A DNA stretch of 64,000 nucleotides from Deinobacterium chartae (lineage in GTDB: Bacteria; Deinococcota; Deinococci; Deinococcales; Deinococcaceae), in the NCBI RefSeq assembly GCF_014202645.1, contig NZ_JACHHG010000003.1, forward strand, positions 248,001 to 312,000, given 5' to 3'. The translations under genes and the position numbers were made by a program. Positions 29,572 to 39,891 of the stretch are shown here, piece after piece. The notes beneath the pieces were generated by a model, which had not been told where the DNA came from, searched no databases, and was given only the letters and a program-made list of their open reading frames with translations. Position 1 is the stretch's first letter, and the number at the start of each line of letters is the position of its first letter.

Positions 29572-30959
29572 GCGCGCCCTCCTACCGTGATTTCCGAGAT
29601 CAGAACGTGCGGCTGTCCCACGTCGGTTGGGATCGAGCCCGAGATGGAGCCGCACATGCCCTGCCCGCACGCGAGGTCACCCGCCACCCCCACGATGTTC
29701 ATCAGGTCGGTCGCGCCGTTCCCGACCAGGGCGGCGCCGCGTACCGGCTCGCAGATCTCGCCGTTGCGGATCATGTAGCCCTCGTTGACCGTGAAGTTGT
29801 AGTCGCCCGTGCCGGGGCTGACCGAGCCGCCGCCCATGGTGCGGGCGTACAGGCCCAGGGGAACTTGGCGGATCAGTTCCTCGGGCGTGCTCTCGCCGCC
29901 CAGGATGAAGGTGTTGCGCATCCGCGAGGCGGGCGCGAAGGTGTAGTCCTGACGGCGGCCGGAGCCGGTGCGGCGGTAGCCGGTCTTGAGCTCGCCCACC
30001 CGGTCTACCATGTACGACTTCAGCACGCCCCGCTCGATCAAGACCGTGCGCTCGCTGGGAGTGGCCTCGTCGTCCACCCCGTAACTGCCCCAAGCCCCCG
30101 CGATGGTGCCGTCGTCCACTGCCGAGACGCACGCGCTTGCGATGCGCTCGCCCAGTTTGCCCGCGAACACCGAGGCGTTCTTGGCGACGGCGGTGGTCTC
30201 GAGGATATGGCCGCAGGCCTCGTGAAAGATCACGCCGCCAAAGGCGTTGCCGATCACCACCGGCATCTTGCCCGCCGGGGCGTACCCGGCCGGCAGCATG
30301 GCCGTGGCGATGCGGGCCGCCTCGCGCCCGGCGCGCTCGGGCAGGTCGCCTTCAAAAAACTCGAGACCGCGCGCGCCGCCCGGGCCGTGAAAGCCGGTGG
30401 CCCGCCGCTCGCCGTCGTCGGCGATGGCCGTCACCGCCAGGCGCGAGCGTACGCGTTCGTCCTCGGCCCACTCGCCGTCGGTGTTGGCCACCAAGATGCG
30501 CTGGGCAACGTCTAGGAAAGTCACGTCCACCGTGCGAACCGCGCCGCCCTGCGCCGCTCCGTACGCCCGGCGGGCGATCTCGAGTTTCTCGCGCCTCGAG
30601 GTTTCCAGCGGGTGGCGCATGATGGGCCAGGGCCGGCCGGCGTGCGGGCTGCGGAAATCGAGTCCGCCCGCACCGCGCGCGTCCACCTCGCCCGCCGTAC
30701 CCTGAGAACGGGCGAGGGCGCGGGCCACCTCGAGCAGCCCGGCCCTCGAGCAGTCGTTGGTGTAGGCGTACACCACCTTGCTGCCATACAGCAGGCGCAG
30801 GCCTGCGCCGTAGATGTTGCCGCCCCCGGCGTCTTTTACCTGTCCGTCGAGCAGCCGCAGCTGGGTAGTGACCGTGTCCTCCATGAACAGGTCGGCCCAG
30901 TCGGCCCCGCCCGAACGCGCGACGTTCAGGACTTCCGATACGAGATCTCTGTCGAGCAC
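29568..30959 (-). CDS. tldD: TldD-type zinc metallopeptidase
   Basis: The 463-residue protein has the TldD metal-binding motif HEACGH (HExxxH) inside FGGVIFHEACGHILE. It is the catalytic half of the TldD/TldE protease. First gene of the tldD-pmbA operon, divergent from the amidohydrolase. No peptide-natural-product genes are nearby, so a general peptide-degrading role is likelier. Confidence 0.92.
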   Translation of the reverse strand: MLDRDLVSEVLNVARSGGADWADLFMEDTVTTQLRLLDGQVKDAGGGNIYGAGLRLLYGSKVVYAYTNDCSRAGLLEVARALARSQGTAGEVDARGAGGLDFRSPHAGRPWPIMRHPLETSRREKLEIARRAYGAAQGGAVRTVDVTFLDVAQRILVANTDGEWAEDERVRSRLAVTAIADDGERRATGFHGPGGARGLEFFEGDLPERAGREAARIATAMLPAGYAPAGKMPVVIGNAFGGVIFHEACGHILETTAVAKNASVFAGKLGERIASACVSAVDDGTIAGAWGSYGVDDEATPSERTVLIERGVLKSYMVDRVGELKTGYRRTGSGRRQDYTFAPASRMRNTFILGGESTPEELIRQVPLGLYARTMGGGSVSPGTGDYNFTVNEGYMIRNGEICEPVRGAALVGNGATDLMNIVGVAGDLACGQGMCGSISGSIPTDVGQPHVLISEITVGGRA

Positions 30960-31093
30960 AGCAGCCCCCTGTGTTAAAGATGTGCGGTCAGCCTACTGCC
31001 GTGCAGCCCTGCGCTGTCAATAAGCAATTCGCGCAGAGAATCGAACGAACCGGCGGGTTAGACTGCACCACAGACCACCCGGAGGTGAAGCGC

Positions 31094-32302
31094 ATGACCC
31101 TGACCCAAACCCCAGCGCGCCTCGCGCGTGCCCGCGAGCTTGCGGACGAGATGATCGCCTTCCGCCGTGACCTGCACCGGCATCCGGAGCTGTCCTTTCA
31201 GGAGGTGCGCACCGGTGAGCGGGTTGCCGCGCACCTGCGGGCACTCGGCTACAGCGTGCGCCATCCGGTGGCGCGTACCGGGGTGGTCGCTGACCTGCAC
31301 CGGGGCAGCGGCCCCACCGTCGCCGTACGCGCGGACATGGACGCCCTGCCGATCCTCGAGGAAACCGGCCTCGAGTTCGCCTCGCAAAACGCGGGCGTGA
31401 TGCACGCCTGCGGGCACGACGCGCACACCGCCATGCTGATGGGGGCTGCCCGCTTGCTGGCCGAGAGCGACTTTGCGGGTACGGTGCGCCTGATCGCGCA
31501 GCCCGCCGAGGAAGGCCCGGGTGATGACCCCGAGGGCTACTCGGGCGGCTACCGCATGGTGGAAGCCGGGGCCCTCGAGGGCGTGCACGCGGCGCTGGCC
31601 CTGCACGTCCAGCCGTTTTTGCCGGTCGGTCGCATCGACGTACAGGCGGGGCCGCGCATGGCCTCGGCCGACTCGTTCCGTCTGGTCGTGCGCGGCGTCT
31701 CGGCCCACGGTGCCCAGCCGCAGCACGGTGTGGACGCGCTCCTGGCCGCAGCGGCCATCGTGATGGCCGCGCAGGGTATCGTGGCCCGCAACCTCTCGCC
31801 CCTCGAGGCGGGTGTGGTGACCTTCGGAGCGATTCAGGGCGGCACCAAGGAGAACATCATCGCCGACGAGGTGGTGCTGCGCGGCACCGTGCGCGCCCTG
31901 TCCGCGCCGGTGCGCGAGCGGCTGCTCACGCGCCTGCGCACGGTGGTCTCCGCGACCGCCGAGGCCTACGGAGCCAGCGCGGAGCTGAGTTTCGAGCCCG
32001 GTTACCCGGTGACCGAGAACCACCCCGGGGCAACCCGGGTCCTCCAGAATACCGTGCGTTCGCTGCTGGGCGAGGACGCCCTGGCGTATCCCGAGCCCAC
32101 CCTGGGGGCCGAGGACTTCTCGTTCATGCTGCAGCGCGTACCCGGTGCTTACGCCATGCTGGGAGCCGCGCCCGAGGGCGAGGTGATCGGCGTGCACCAC
32201 CCGCGTTTCCGTCTCTCCGAACAGGCCCTGCCGATCGGAGCCGCCTACCTCGCTCAGGGTGCGCTGGACCTACTGGCGGCCGTGCGCACCGCAGAACTGT
32301 GA
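31094..32302 (+). CDS. M20-family amidohydrolase (hippurate hydrolase/aminoacylase-like)
   Basis: The ATG at 31094 follows GGAGGTG. The frame is open upstream to 30971, but that part is not conserved-looking. The 402-residue product has RADMDALPI, MHACGHDAHTAML (metal ligands Cys and His), PAEEGPG (catalytic Glu), and a late LGAEDFSFM. It should remove acyl groups from N-acyl amino acids. Its stop overlaps the GTG of the prolyl oligopeptidase, suggesting a peptide/amino-acid salvage operon. Confidence 0.9.
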   Translation: MTLTQTPARLARARELADEMIAFRRDLHRHPELSFQEVRTGERVAAHLRALGYSVRHPVARTGVVADLHRGSGPTVAVRADMDALPILEETGLEFASQNAGVMHACGHDAHTAMLMGAARLLAESDFAGTVRLIAQPAEEGPGDDPEGYSGGYRMVEAGALEGVHAALALHVQPFLPVGRIDVQAGPRMASADSFRLVVRGVSAHGAQPQHGVDALLAAAAIVMAAQGIVARNLSPLEAGVVTFGAIQGGTKENIIADEVVLRGTVRALSAPVRERLLTRLRTVVSATAEAYGASAELSFEPGYPVTENHPGATRVLQNTVRSLLGEDALAYPEPTLGAEDFSFMLQRVPGAYAMLGAAPEGEVIGVHHPRFRLSEQALPIGAAYLAQGALDLLAAVRTAEL

Positions 32303-34392
32303 AAGATCCCATGACCTTTGCCCAAAAACTTACTTACCCGATGACCCGCCGCGATGACCACGTCGATACCTATCACGGCGTTGCCGTCCCCGACCCGTAC
32401 CGCTGGCTCGAGGATCCCAACTCCGAAGAGACCCGAGCCTGGATCGAGGCGCAGAACGCGCTCACTTTCGCCCACCTGGAGACGCTGCCCGAGCGCGCGT
32501 TCTTCCGCGAGCGGCTGACCCGGCTGTGGGACTACCCCAAGACCGGCGTGCCCTTCGAGCGCGGCGGCAAGTACTTTGTGTTCCGCAACAGCGGCTTGCA
32601 GAACCAGGACGTGCTGTACGTGGCCGAGGGCCTGGGCGTGCTGCTCGAGGGCGGCCGGGTGTTGCTCGACCCCAACACCCTCTCCGAGGACGGAACCGCC
32701 GCGCTGCGCAACCTGGCCCTGAGCCGCGACGGCCGTTACCTGGCCTACGCGGTTTCGCGCGGCGGCAGCGACTGGCAGGAGTGGTTCGTGCGCAGCGTGG
32801 AAAGCGGCGAGGACCTGCCGGACCACCTGAGCTGGAGCAAGTTCGGCGGGGCCGCGTGGCTGCCCGACGGATCCGGTTTTCTGTACAGCCGTTATCCTGC
32901 CCCGCGCGAGGGTGAATCCCTGACCGGGGCCAACTACGGCCAGGAACTGTACCTGCACCGCATCGGCACTGCGCAGGAGGCCGATGAGCTGTACTACGCC
33001 CGCCCCGATCAGCCCGAGTGGGGTTTCGCCCCGGTCATCTCCGAGGACGGCCGCTACCTGGTGGTGCACGTGTGGGTCGGAACCGACCCGCGCAACCGCC
33101 TGTTTTACCGTGACCTCGAGGCGGGCGGCGAGATGGTCGAACTGATCCCCGACCTCGAGGCCGCCTACGGCTTCGTGGCCAACCGGGGCTCCACCCTGTA
33201 CCTCATCAGCAACCTCGAGGCGCCGCGCCAGCGCCTGATCGCGGTGGACCTGACCGCTCCCGGCCGCGAGAACTGGCGTACGGTCATTCCCGAACGCGAG
33301 GACGTGCTGCAGGTGGTGAGTGCGGCCGGAGATGAATTTCTGGCGCTGCACCTGCGCGACGCCAGCCACCGCCTGACCCGCTACGGCTACGGGGGTGAGC
33401 TGCTCGGAGAGATCACCTTGCCCACCCTGGGCAGCGTGACCGACCTCAACAGCCGTCAGGGCAACGCCGAGGTGTTCTTCGGCTTCGCCTCGTTCCTGTT
33501 CCCGGCGCGCGGTTACCGCCTCGACCTGATCTCCGATGACGTCGAAGTGCTGCCCTCGAGCGGACCGGACTTTGATCCCGAGGCCTTCGAGACCCGTCAG
33601 CTGTTCGCGCGCTCCAAGGACGGGACCCGCGTGCCGATGTTCGTGGTGCACCGCAAGGACCTCGAGCTCAACGGCCAAAATCCTACGCTGCTGTACGGCT
33701 ACGGCGGTTTTAACATCGCCCTGACCCCGAGCTTTTCCATTACCCGGCTGCCGTGGCTCGAGGCGGGTGGGGTGCTGGTGATCGCGAACCTGCGCGGCGG
33801 CGGTGAGTACGGCGAGGAGTGGCATCAGGCCGGAACGGTGCACCGCAAACAGAACGTCTTCGATGACTTCATCGCCTGCGCCGAGCACCTGATCCGTGAG
33901 GGCTACACCTCGCCGCAGCACCTGGCGATCCAGGGTGGCAGCAACGGCGGCTTGCTGGTCGGTGCGGCCATGACCCAGCGTCCCGACCTGTTCGCGGTGG
34001 CCCTGCCCGCCGTGGGTGTTTTGGACATGCTGCGCTTTCACCGCTTCACCATCGGCTGGGCCTGGGTCAGCGACTACGGATCTTCCGAGGACCCCGAGCA
34101 GTTTCAGACGCTGCTGAAATACTCGCCGCTGCACAACCTCAGGCCCGGCGTGGCCTACCCGGCCACCCTGATCACCACCGGCGACCACGACGACCGCGTG
34201 GTCCCCGCGCACTCGTTCAAGTTCGCTGCCGAACTGCAGCACGTGCATGCCGGGGACGTGCCGGTCCTGATCCGCATTCAGACCAAGGCCGGACACGGTG
34301 CGGGCAAACCTACCCGGCTGGTGATCGAGGAATATGCCGACATCTGGGCGTTCGCGGCACATTACACCGGCCTCGAGGTTCCCCAGGACTGA
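32299..34392 (+). CDS. Prolyl oligopeptidase (S9A serine peptidase)
   Basis: GTG at 32299 overlaps the upstream stop (GTGA); ATG at 32311 is an alternative. The product of about 697 residues has an N-terminal beta-propeller (residues about 70-420) and an alpha/beta hydrolase domain. GGSNGGLL carries the serine, GDHDDRVVP the aspartate, and AGHGAGKPT the histidine. It cleaves short proline-containing peptides in the cytoplasm. No signal peptide. Confidence 0.93.
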   Translation: MKDPMTFAQKLTYPMTRRDDHVDTYHGVAVPDPYRWLEDPNSEETRAWIEAQNALTFAHLETLPERAFFRERLTRLWDYPKTGVPFERGGKYFVFRNSGLQNQDVLYVAEGLGVLLEGGRVLLDPNTLSEDGTAALRNLALSRDGRYLAYAVSRGGSDWQEWFVRSVESGEDLPDHLSWSKFGGAAWLPDGSGFLYSRYPAPREGESLTGANYGQELYLHRIGTAQEADELYYARPDQPEWGFAPVISEDGRYLVVHVWVGTDPRNRLFYRDLEAGGEMVELIPDLEAAYGFVANRGSTLYLISNLEAPRQRLIAVDLTAPGRENWRTVIPEREDVLQVVSAAGDEFLALHLRDASHRLTRYGYGGELLGEITLPTLGSVTDLNSRQGNAEVFFGFASFLFPARGYRLDLISDDVEVLPSSGPDFDPEAFETRQLFARSKDGTRVPMFVVHRKDLELNGQNPTLLYGYGGFNIALTPSFSITRLPWLEAGGVLVIANLRGGGEYGEEWHQAGTVHRKQNVFDDFIACAEHLIREGYTSPQHLAIQGGSNGGLLVGAAMTQRPDLFAVALPAVGVLDMLRFHRFTIGWAWVSDYGSSEDPEQFQTLLKYSPLHNLRPGVAYPATLITTGDHDDRVVPAHSFKFAAELQHVHAGDVPVLIRIQTKAGHGAGKPTRLVIEEYADIWAFAAHYTGLEVPQD

Positions 34393-34418
34393 GGACGTGC
34401 GCCCAAGGCCAAGTGGAA

Positions 34419-34447
34419 AGAAGGCGCGCCAACATGGCGCGCCTTTT
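34419..34447 (+). terminator. Terminator after prolyl oligopeptidase
   Basis: A 10-bp stem AAGGCGCGCC / GGCGCGCCTT (34421-34430 and 34436-34445) is followed by TT. Confidence 0.75.
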
Positions 34448-34499
34448 CCATTGGTGAAACCCAACAACATTGTGCCTGCAGTGCCATACCGGGGGATTC

Positions 34500-34859
34500 A
34501 TGCATCACGACAATGGCAAGAAATCTTTTGGGTTCGGTGAAGTTTGGTGGGATCTGGGTATCGTTAATACCGAGGTGCTGGAATGGCTTGAAGAGATGGA
34601 CCGTATGGGCAGGCAGCCCATACAGAATTACCATTGGCTGGCGTTTCAGCGTTATATCCAGTCGCACGATTCGATCCCCGGTTCCCAGCTGGATGCCTTG
34701 TACACTCTGGCAGGCCAACAGGAATCGCCATCGCTGGGTCACGCTATGAAACTGGCGATCCTTCATCGCGAAAAGCTTCCTGGATCTGTTCTGGAACGCG
34801 CAACTCGTGATGCTGCGGAGACGGTTCGAGCAAAAGCGATGGAAAGAATGAACGAATGA
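34500..34859 (+). CDS. Hypothetical protein, AT-richer (119 aa)
   Basis: ATG at 34500 follows GGGGGA; the frame is open back to 34470. The 119-residue product is hydrophilic, with no signal or membrane helix (MHHDNGKKSFGFGEVWWD... ERMNE). Base composition is visibly lower in G+C (about half) than the flanking genes, with codons such as AAA, GAA, CAG and ATT that neighbours avoid. That hints at recent gain. No family recognised. Confidence 0.55.
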   Translation: MHHDNGKKSFGFGEVWWDLGIVNTEVLEWLEEMDRMGRQPIQNYHWLAFQRYIQSHDSIPGSQLDALYTLAGQQESPSLGHAMKLAILHREKLPGSVLERATRDAAETVRAKAMERMNE

Positions 34860-34941
34860 CGTGTTCTGCCCGAGTGCCTTTAAAAGAAATCGGCAGTCAG
34901 CGGCAAGCTCACGGGATCTGAACCTGCCGCCTCGAGCTGGC

Positions 34942-36414
34942 TCAGCGCAGCGCTGTCTCGAGGCGTCTGACCGTGTGCCGCGCCTCGCCGGTTTCGGGAT
35001 GGTCCTCGCGCCAGTGGGCCCCGCGCGACTCGCGCCTCGAGAGCGCACTCTCGAGCAGCAGTCGGGCCAGCAGGGCCAGGTTGCCGCCCTCGAGCGCGGC
35101 CTGGGTGCCGTCCGCTGCGCGCGGGCGGGGGAGAGCGGACAGGGCCGCCTCGAGGGCGGGTCCGCTGCGCACGATGCCCGCCGCGCGGTCAAGAATTTCG
35201 CGTACTCGCGCGAGAGCAGGTGCTTCGAGGGTCTCGACCGGGGTGCGCTGGGCACAGGGCTCACAGACCAGCTCGTCCGCTGCCGCGCGGACCGCGCGCG
35301 CCCCGAAGACCAGCCCCTCGGAGAGCGAGTTGGAAGCCAGGCGGTTCGCGCCGTGCAGCCCGCTTGAGGCGACCTCGCCCGCCGCGTACAGTCCGGGCAC
35401 CGTGGTGCGTCCCCACAAGTCGGTGGTGACCCCGCCGATGGTGTAGTGCACGGCGGGCCGCACCGGCACCGGCTGCCGTGCGATGTCGGTCCCGGCTTCC
35501 AGCAGCTGTCGGCGGATGCTGGGAAAGCGCTGCGAGACGAACTCGGCTCCCAGGTGGCGCAGGTCCAAAAAGACCTGCCCGCGCGCCGACTCGCTGGCGA
35601 TGGCGCGCGCTACCACGTCGCGCGGGGCCAGTTCGAGCAGCGGATCGTAGCGCTCCATGAAGCGTTCGCCCGCAGCGTTGAGCAGCACGCCCCCCTCGCC
35701 GCGCGCGGCTTCGCTGACCAGCAGGCCGCGGCCCCCGTGCACGAACACGGTGGGGTGAAACTGCACGAACTCGAGGTCGCGCAGCTCGGCGCCCGCGCGG
35801 TAGGCCAGGGCCAGACCGTCTCCGGTGACCTCGGGCGGGGCGGTGGTGACCCCGAACAGCCGTCCCATGCCGCCCGAGGCCAGCAGGGTCGCCCCGGCCT
35901 CCACGTCGAGCAGCTCGCCGCCCGACTCGAGCTCTGCGCCGCACACCCGGCCCGAGGCCGAGCGCATCAGCCGCCGCGCGAACGCGCCCTCGAGGACCAC
36001 CGTGCCGCTCAGCCGCACCCGTTTTGAAAGCACCTCGGAGATGGCAAGCCCGGTGGCGTCGCCGTAGGCGTGCCGCACCCGGGCCTGTCCGTGCCCGCCC
36101 TCGAGCGTGCCCTCGTGTGCGAAGGGAACGCCCCACACGTACAGTTCCTCGAGGCGCGCCCGGGCTTCGTCCACGAAGACGCGCACGGCCTGCGGGTCGC
36201 ACAGGCCCCGTCCTGCCGCGAGGGTGTCGTGCAGGTGGGCTGCGTTGTCCGCGTCGTTCAGCGGCGCAGCGATGCCGCCTTGCGCCCAGCGGGTCGAGCC
36301 GCCCTCGAGGGCACTCTTGCACGCCAGGACCACCCGCAGTCCGGCGGCGCGGGCTTTCAGGGCGGCATAGCTTCCGGCGATGCCGCCGCCGATGATCAGT
36401 AGGTCCGTTTTCAT
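34942..36414 (-). CDS. nadB: L-aspartate oxidase
   Basis: The 490-residue flavoprotein oxidises aspartate to iminoaspartate, the first step of NAD synthesis. FAD-binding GGGIAGSYAALKA lies at the N-terminus. Active-site blocks GGSTRWAQGGIAA and RPAVHYTIGGV are present, as is GLYAAGEVASSGLHGANRLASNSL, with the Arg and Ser of the fumarate-reductase superfamily. It is last in the hpt-nadC-nadA-nadB operon. Confidence 0.95.
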   Translation of the reverse strand: MKTDLLIIGGGIAGSYAALKARAAGLRVVLACKSALEGGSTRWAQGGIAAPLNDADNAAHLHDTLAAGRGLCDPQAVRVFVDEARARLEELYVWGVPFAHEGTLEGGHGQARVRHAYGDATGLAISEVLSKRVRLSGTVVLEGAFARRLMRSASGRVCGAELESGGELLDVEAGATLLASGGMGRLFGVTTAPPEVTGDGLALAYRAGAELRDLEFVQFHPTVFVHGGRGLLVSEAARGEGGVLLNAAGERFMERYDPLLELAPRDVVARAIASESARGQVFLDLRHLGAEFVSQRFPSIRRQLLEAGTDIARQPVPVRPAVHYTIGGVTTDLWGRTTVPGLYAAGEVASSGLHGANRLASNSLSEGLVFGARAVRAAADELVCEPCAQRTPVETLEAPALARVREILDRAAGIVRSGPALEAALSALPRPRAADGTQAALEGGNLALLARLLLESALSRRESRGAHWREDHPETGEARHTVRRLETALR

Positions 36415-36430
36415 GGAAGTTCTCTGGGCG

Positions 36431-36466
36431 GGCGGGGCGGCGGCCCGCGCGGGCCGCCGCCCCGCC
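36431..36466 (-). terminator. Very GC-rich hairpin between nadA and nadB
   Basis: A 17-bp perfect stem (36431-36447 and 36450-36466) with a two-base loop. It has no T tract, so it may reduce or stabilise read-through into nadB rather than end it. Confidence 0.55.
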
Positions 36467-36474
36467 CCGAGAGT

Positions 36475-37431
36475 TCAGCCGATCGCGATCATACGCTCGA
36501 TGGGCTTGAGGGCGCGTTCGGCCAGTTCCGGGGCCACGCTGACCCGGTTGGACAGGTCCCGCAGGGTCTCGTAGACGTTCTCGAGGGTGATCATCTTCAT
36601 GTACTCGCAGCGCGCTGAGCGGTGCACCGGAATGAAGGTCTTGCCGGGCACCTCCTGCTCGAGGCGGTGCACCATGTCGGTCTCGGTAACCACGATGAAC
36701 GCGCTGGCCTCGCTGCGGCGGGCGTGATGAATCATGCCCTCGGTGGACAGCAGCGGGGTGTCGGGGAAGTTGTAGATGGCGTGACTGGCGCAGCCGCACT
36801 CGGGGTGAATCAGGAACTCGGCCTCCGGGTGCTCGGCGCGCTGCGCGTCGATGTGTTCGGGGCGGATGCCCGCGTGCACGTGGCACTCGCCCAGCCACAC
36901 GTCGAGCTTGCGTCCGGTCTGGCGCTCGACGTGCGCGGCCAGGAACATGTCCGGAGCGAAGAAGATCTTGCGGTCCTCGGGCAAGCTGGCGACCACCTGC
37001 ACGGCGTTGCCCGAGGTGACACAGTAGTCGGCCTCGGCTTTCACGTCGGCGGTGGTGTTCACGTATACCACCACCAGGCCGTCGGGGTTCTGGGCCTTCC
37101 AGGCCCGCACATCGGCGGCGGTGAGGGTATCGGCCAGGCTGCATCCCGCCTCGAGGTTGGGGAGCAGCACGGTCTTGCTGGGGTTGAGTACGGCAGCGGT
37201 CTCGGCCATGAAGTGCACGCCGGCGAAGACGATCACCTCGGCGTCGGTTTCGGCAGCCTTGCGCGCGAGGCCCAGCGAGTCCCCCACGAAGTCGGCGATG
37301 CGCTGGACTTCGGGACGCTGGTAGTTGTGGGCCAAGATGACCGCCTTGCGCTCGACGCGCAGGCGTTCGATCTCCCGCAGCATCTCCTCTTCGGAGAGCA
37401 GCGGGTGCAGCTGAAGCAGGTTCTGGGACAT
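36475..37431 (-). CDS. nadA: Quinolinate synthase
   Basis: The 318-residue iron-sulfur enzyme condenses iminoaspartate with DHAP to quinolinate. Three cysteines sit in the expected contexts, [20 protein letters not shown], and [14 protein letters not shown], the ligands of the oxygen-sensitive 4Fe-4S cluster. [10 protein letters not shown] near the N-terminus is also typical. It lies upstream of nadB. Confidence 0.96.
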   Translation of the reverse strand: MSQNLLQLHPLLSEEEMLREIERLRVERKAVILAHNYQRPEVQRIADFVGDSLGLARKAAETDAEVIVFAGVHFMAETAAVLNPSKTVLLPNLEAGCSLADTLTAADVRAWKAQNPDGLVVVYVNTTADVKAEADYCVTSGNAVQVVASLPEDRKIFFAPDMFLAAHVERQTGRKLDVWLGECHVHAGIRPEHIDAQRAEHPEAEFLIHPECGCASHAIYNFPDTPLLSTEGMIHHARRSEASAFIVVTETDMVHRLEQEVPGKTFIPVHRSARCEYMKMITLENVYETLRDLSNRVSVAPELAERALKPIERMIAIG

Positions 37432-37511
37432 GACTGTGACCTGACGGCCCGGCGCTAGGCTGCGGACCGACCTTCCTGAAAAACAATACGGGCTCGCACC
37501 GGTGGTTAACG

Positions 37512-37540
37512 GCGGTTCTGAAACCGCAACGCCAAATATA
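37512..37540 (-). promoter_or_regulatory. Promoter -10 and dyad upstream of nadA
   Basis: Minus-strand TATATT (37540-37535) is a -10 candidate. Just downstream lies GCGGTT-CTGA-AACCGC (37512-37527 on plus), a 16-base dyad in the right place for a repressor site. NAD-biosynthesis operons are often repressed by NrtR, NiaR or NadQ, but I cannot assign one. The region between nadC and nadA (170 bases) is otherwise featureless. Confidence 0.45.
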
Positions 37541-37601
37541 CTCCCGCCGCACCCGGGCAGGAGTAAGCTTGACCAGGATTAACCGCGGCTCACGAAAACG
37601 G

Positions 37602-38450
<849 letters not shown>

Positions 38451-38987
38451 TCAGTCAGCCTGCGAGGTGATGAAGGGGACGTTGCGGTCGAACTGCGAAC
38501 GGTCCAGGCCGTAGCCGTACACGAAAGCGTCCGGGATGGTGAAGCCCAGGTAGTCTACCGGTACCTCGGTCTTGCGCCGTGAGGGCTTGGACAGCAGGGC
38601 TGCGACCTTGAGGCTGGCGGGCTGGCGGCCCTGCAGGTAGTGCAGCAGGTACGACATGGTGATCCCGGTGTCCACGATGTCCTCGACCAGGATGACGTGA
38701 CGGTTCGAGAGCGGCAGGTTCAGGTCCTTGATCAGCTTGACCTCGCCGCTGGACTGCTTGGCGTTACCGTACGAGGACACCGCCAGGAAGTCCACCGTCA
38801 GCGGCAGTTCCACCGCGCGCACCAGATCGGCGTGGAACAGGAAAGCTCCGTTGAGCACGCAGATCAGGTGGGGCTCCTTGCCCGCGTAGTCCTGGGTGAT
38901 CTGCTGACCCAGCTCGCGAATGCGCGCCTGGATTTCTTCCGCGCTGATCTGAACCGAACCGTTCCCCGGCTTGAAGTGGGTCGACAT
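38451..38987 (-). CDS. hpt: Hypoxanthine phosphoribosyltransferase
   Basis: The 178-residue PRTase has the PRPP motif ILVEDIVDTGITM, an N-terminal LICVLNGAFLFHADL, and a base-specificity segment YLGFTIPDAFVYGYGLD. It salvages hypoxanthine (and guanine). TGCTATCTT (extended -10, TATCTT at 39002-38997) lies nine bases before the ATG. It leads the operon with nadC, coupling two PRPP-using pathways. Confidence 0.94.
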   Translation of the reverse strand: MSTHFKPGNGSVQISAEEIQARIRELGQQITQDYAGKEPHLICVLNGAFLFHADLVRAVELPLTVDFLAVSSYGNAKQSSGEVKLIKDLNLPLSNRHVILVEDIVDTGITMSYLLHYLQGRQPASLKVAALLSKPSRRKTEVPVDYLGFTIPDAFVYGYGLDRSQFDRNVPFITSQAD

Positions 38988-39105
38988 ATAGGCTTGAAGA
39001 TAGCATGCCGGGCGGGGCGTTTTCAGCAGTTGCGCGCCGGGGAGGACGGCGCGACCCCAGCGGCACGGGGTAGACAGCGTATCTGTGAAGGTCGCGGGGT
39101 TGGCT

Positions 39106-39111
39106 TATACT
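39106..39111 (+). promoter_or_regulatory. -10 box for leaderless trpC
   Basis: TATACT ends six bases before the ATG at 39118. There is no ribosome binding site. Confidence 0.5.
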
Positions 39112-39117
39112 CGCCGC

Positions 39118-39888
39118 ATGGACTTCGACCGCATTCCCGGCGTGCTCGGCGAGATCGTCCGCGCCCGCTGGAACGATTACCGGGATGCCGTTTTCGAGCG
39201 GCCGCAGGCCACCGGGGCAGCGCGGCGCTTCGAGGCCGCGCTGAGCGGTCCCGAGTTGGCCCTGATCGCCGAGGTCAAGGGGGCCAGCCCCTCGCAGGGT
39301 TTTATTGCCGACCTCGACCCGCTCGAGGCGGCCCGCGCCTACCTGCGCGGCGGGGCGGCGGCGATCTCGGTGCTGACCGAGCCGCGCCGCTTTGCCGGTT
39401 CCCCGATGGCGCTCAAGCGCGTGACCTCGGGCATCGAGGCCCCGGCGCTGCGCAAGGACTTCGTGGTGCACCCCGCCATGCTGCTCGAGGCGCGCGAGTG
39501 GGGAGCGTCGGCCGCGCTGCTGATGGTCTCGGTGCTGGGCGAACGCACCGCCGAGTTCCTCGAGGTGGCTCACCACCTGGGCCTGGACGCGCTGGTCGAG
39601 GTGCACGACGCGGACGAACTCGAGATCGCCCTCGCCGCGGGAGCGCGCATCATCGGGGTGAACAACCGCGACCTCACCACCCTCGAGATTCACCTCGACA
39701 ACGCGCCGCGTCTGATCCGCGCGGCCCGCGAACGTGGCTTTGAGGGCGTGCTGGTCGCCGAGAGCGGCTACTCGCGGCCCGAACAGCTCGCGCCCCTGCG
39801 GGGTCTGGCCGACGCGGTGCTGGTCGGTAGCTCGCTGGCCGGCAGCGGTGACCTCGAGGCGGCCACCCGGACCCTGCTCGGCGGTTGA
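39118..39888 (+). CDS. trpC: Indole-3-glycerol phosphate synthase
   Basis: ATG at 39118 is chosen because of the promoter spacing; a start at 39085 would lie upstream of the -10 box. The 256-residue TIM barrel has [12 protein letters not shown] (catalytic Lys and phosphate loop), [18 protein letters not shown], and VLVAESG. It closes the indole ring in tryptophan synthesis. No other trp gene is near, a scattered arrangement. Confidence 0.94.
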   Translation: MDFDRIPGVLGEIVRARWNDYRDAVFERPQATGAARRFEAALSGPELALIAEVKGASPSQGFIADLDPLEAARAYLRGGAAAISVLTEPRRFAGSPMALKRVTSGIEAPALRKDFVVHPAMLLEAREWGASAALLMVSVLGERTAEFLEVAHHLGLDALVEVHDADELEIALAAGARIIGVNNRDLTTLEIHLDNAPRLIRAARERGFEGVLVAESGYSRPEQLAPLRGLADAVLVGSSLAGSGDLEAATRTLLGG

Positions 39889-39891
39889 AGC

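Noticed and set aside
28234-29670. Longer start for pmbA at 29670
   Set aside because: The added residues lie within tldD; the ATGA overlap at 29571 is the natural coupling.
32254-34470. Minus-strand frame of 738 codons
   Set aside because: Exact shadow of prolyl oligopeptidase, with low-complexity His/Val/Gln composition typical of antisense GC-rich DNA.
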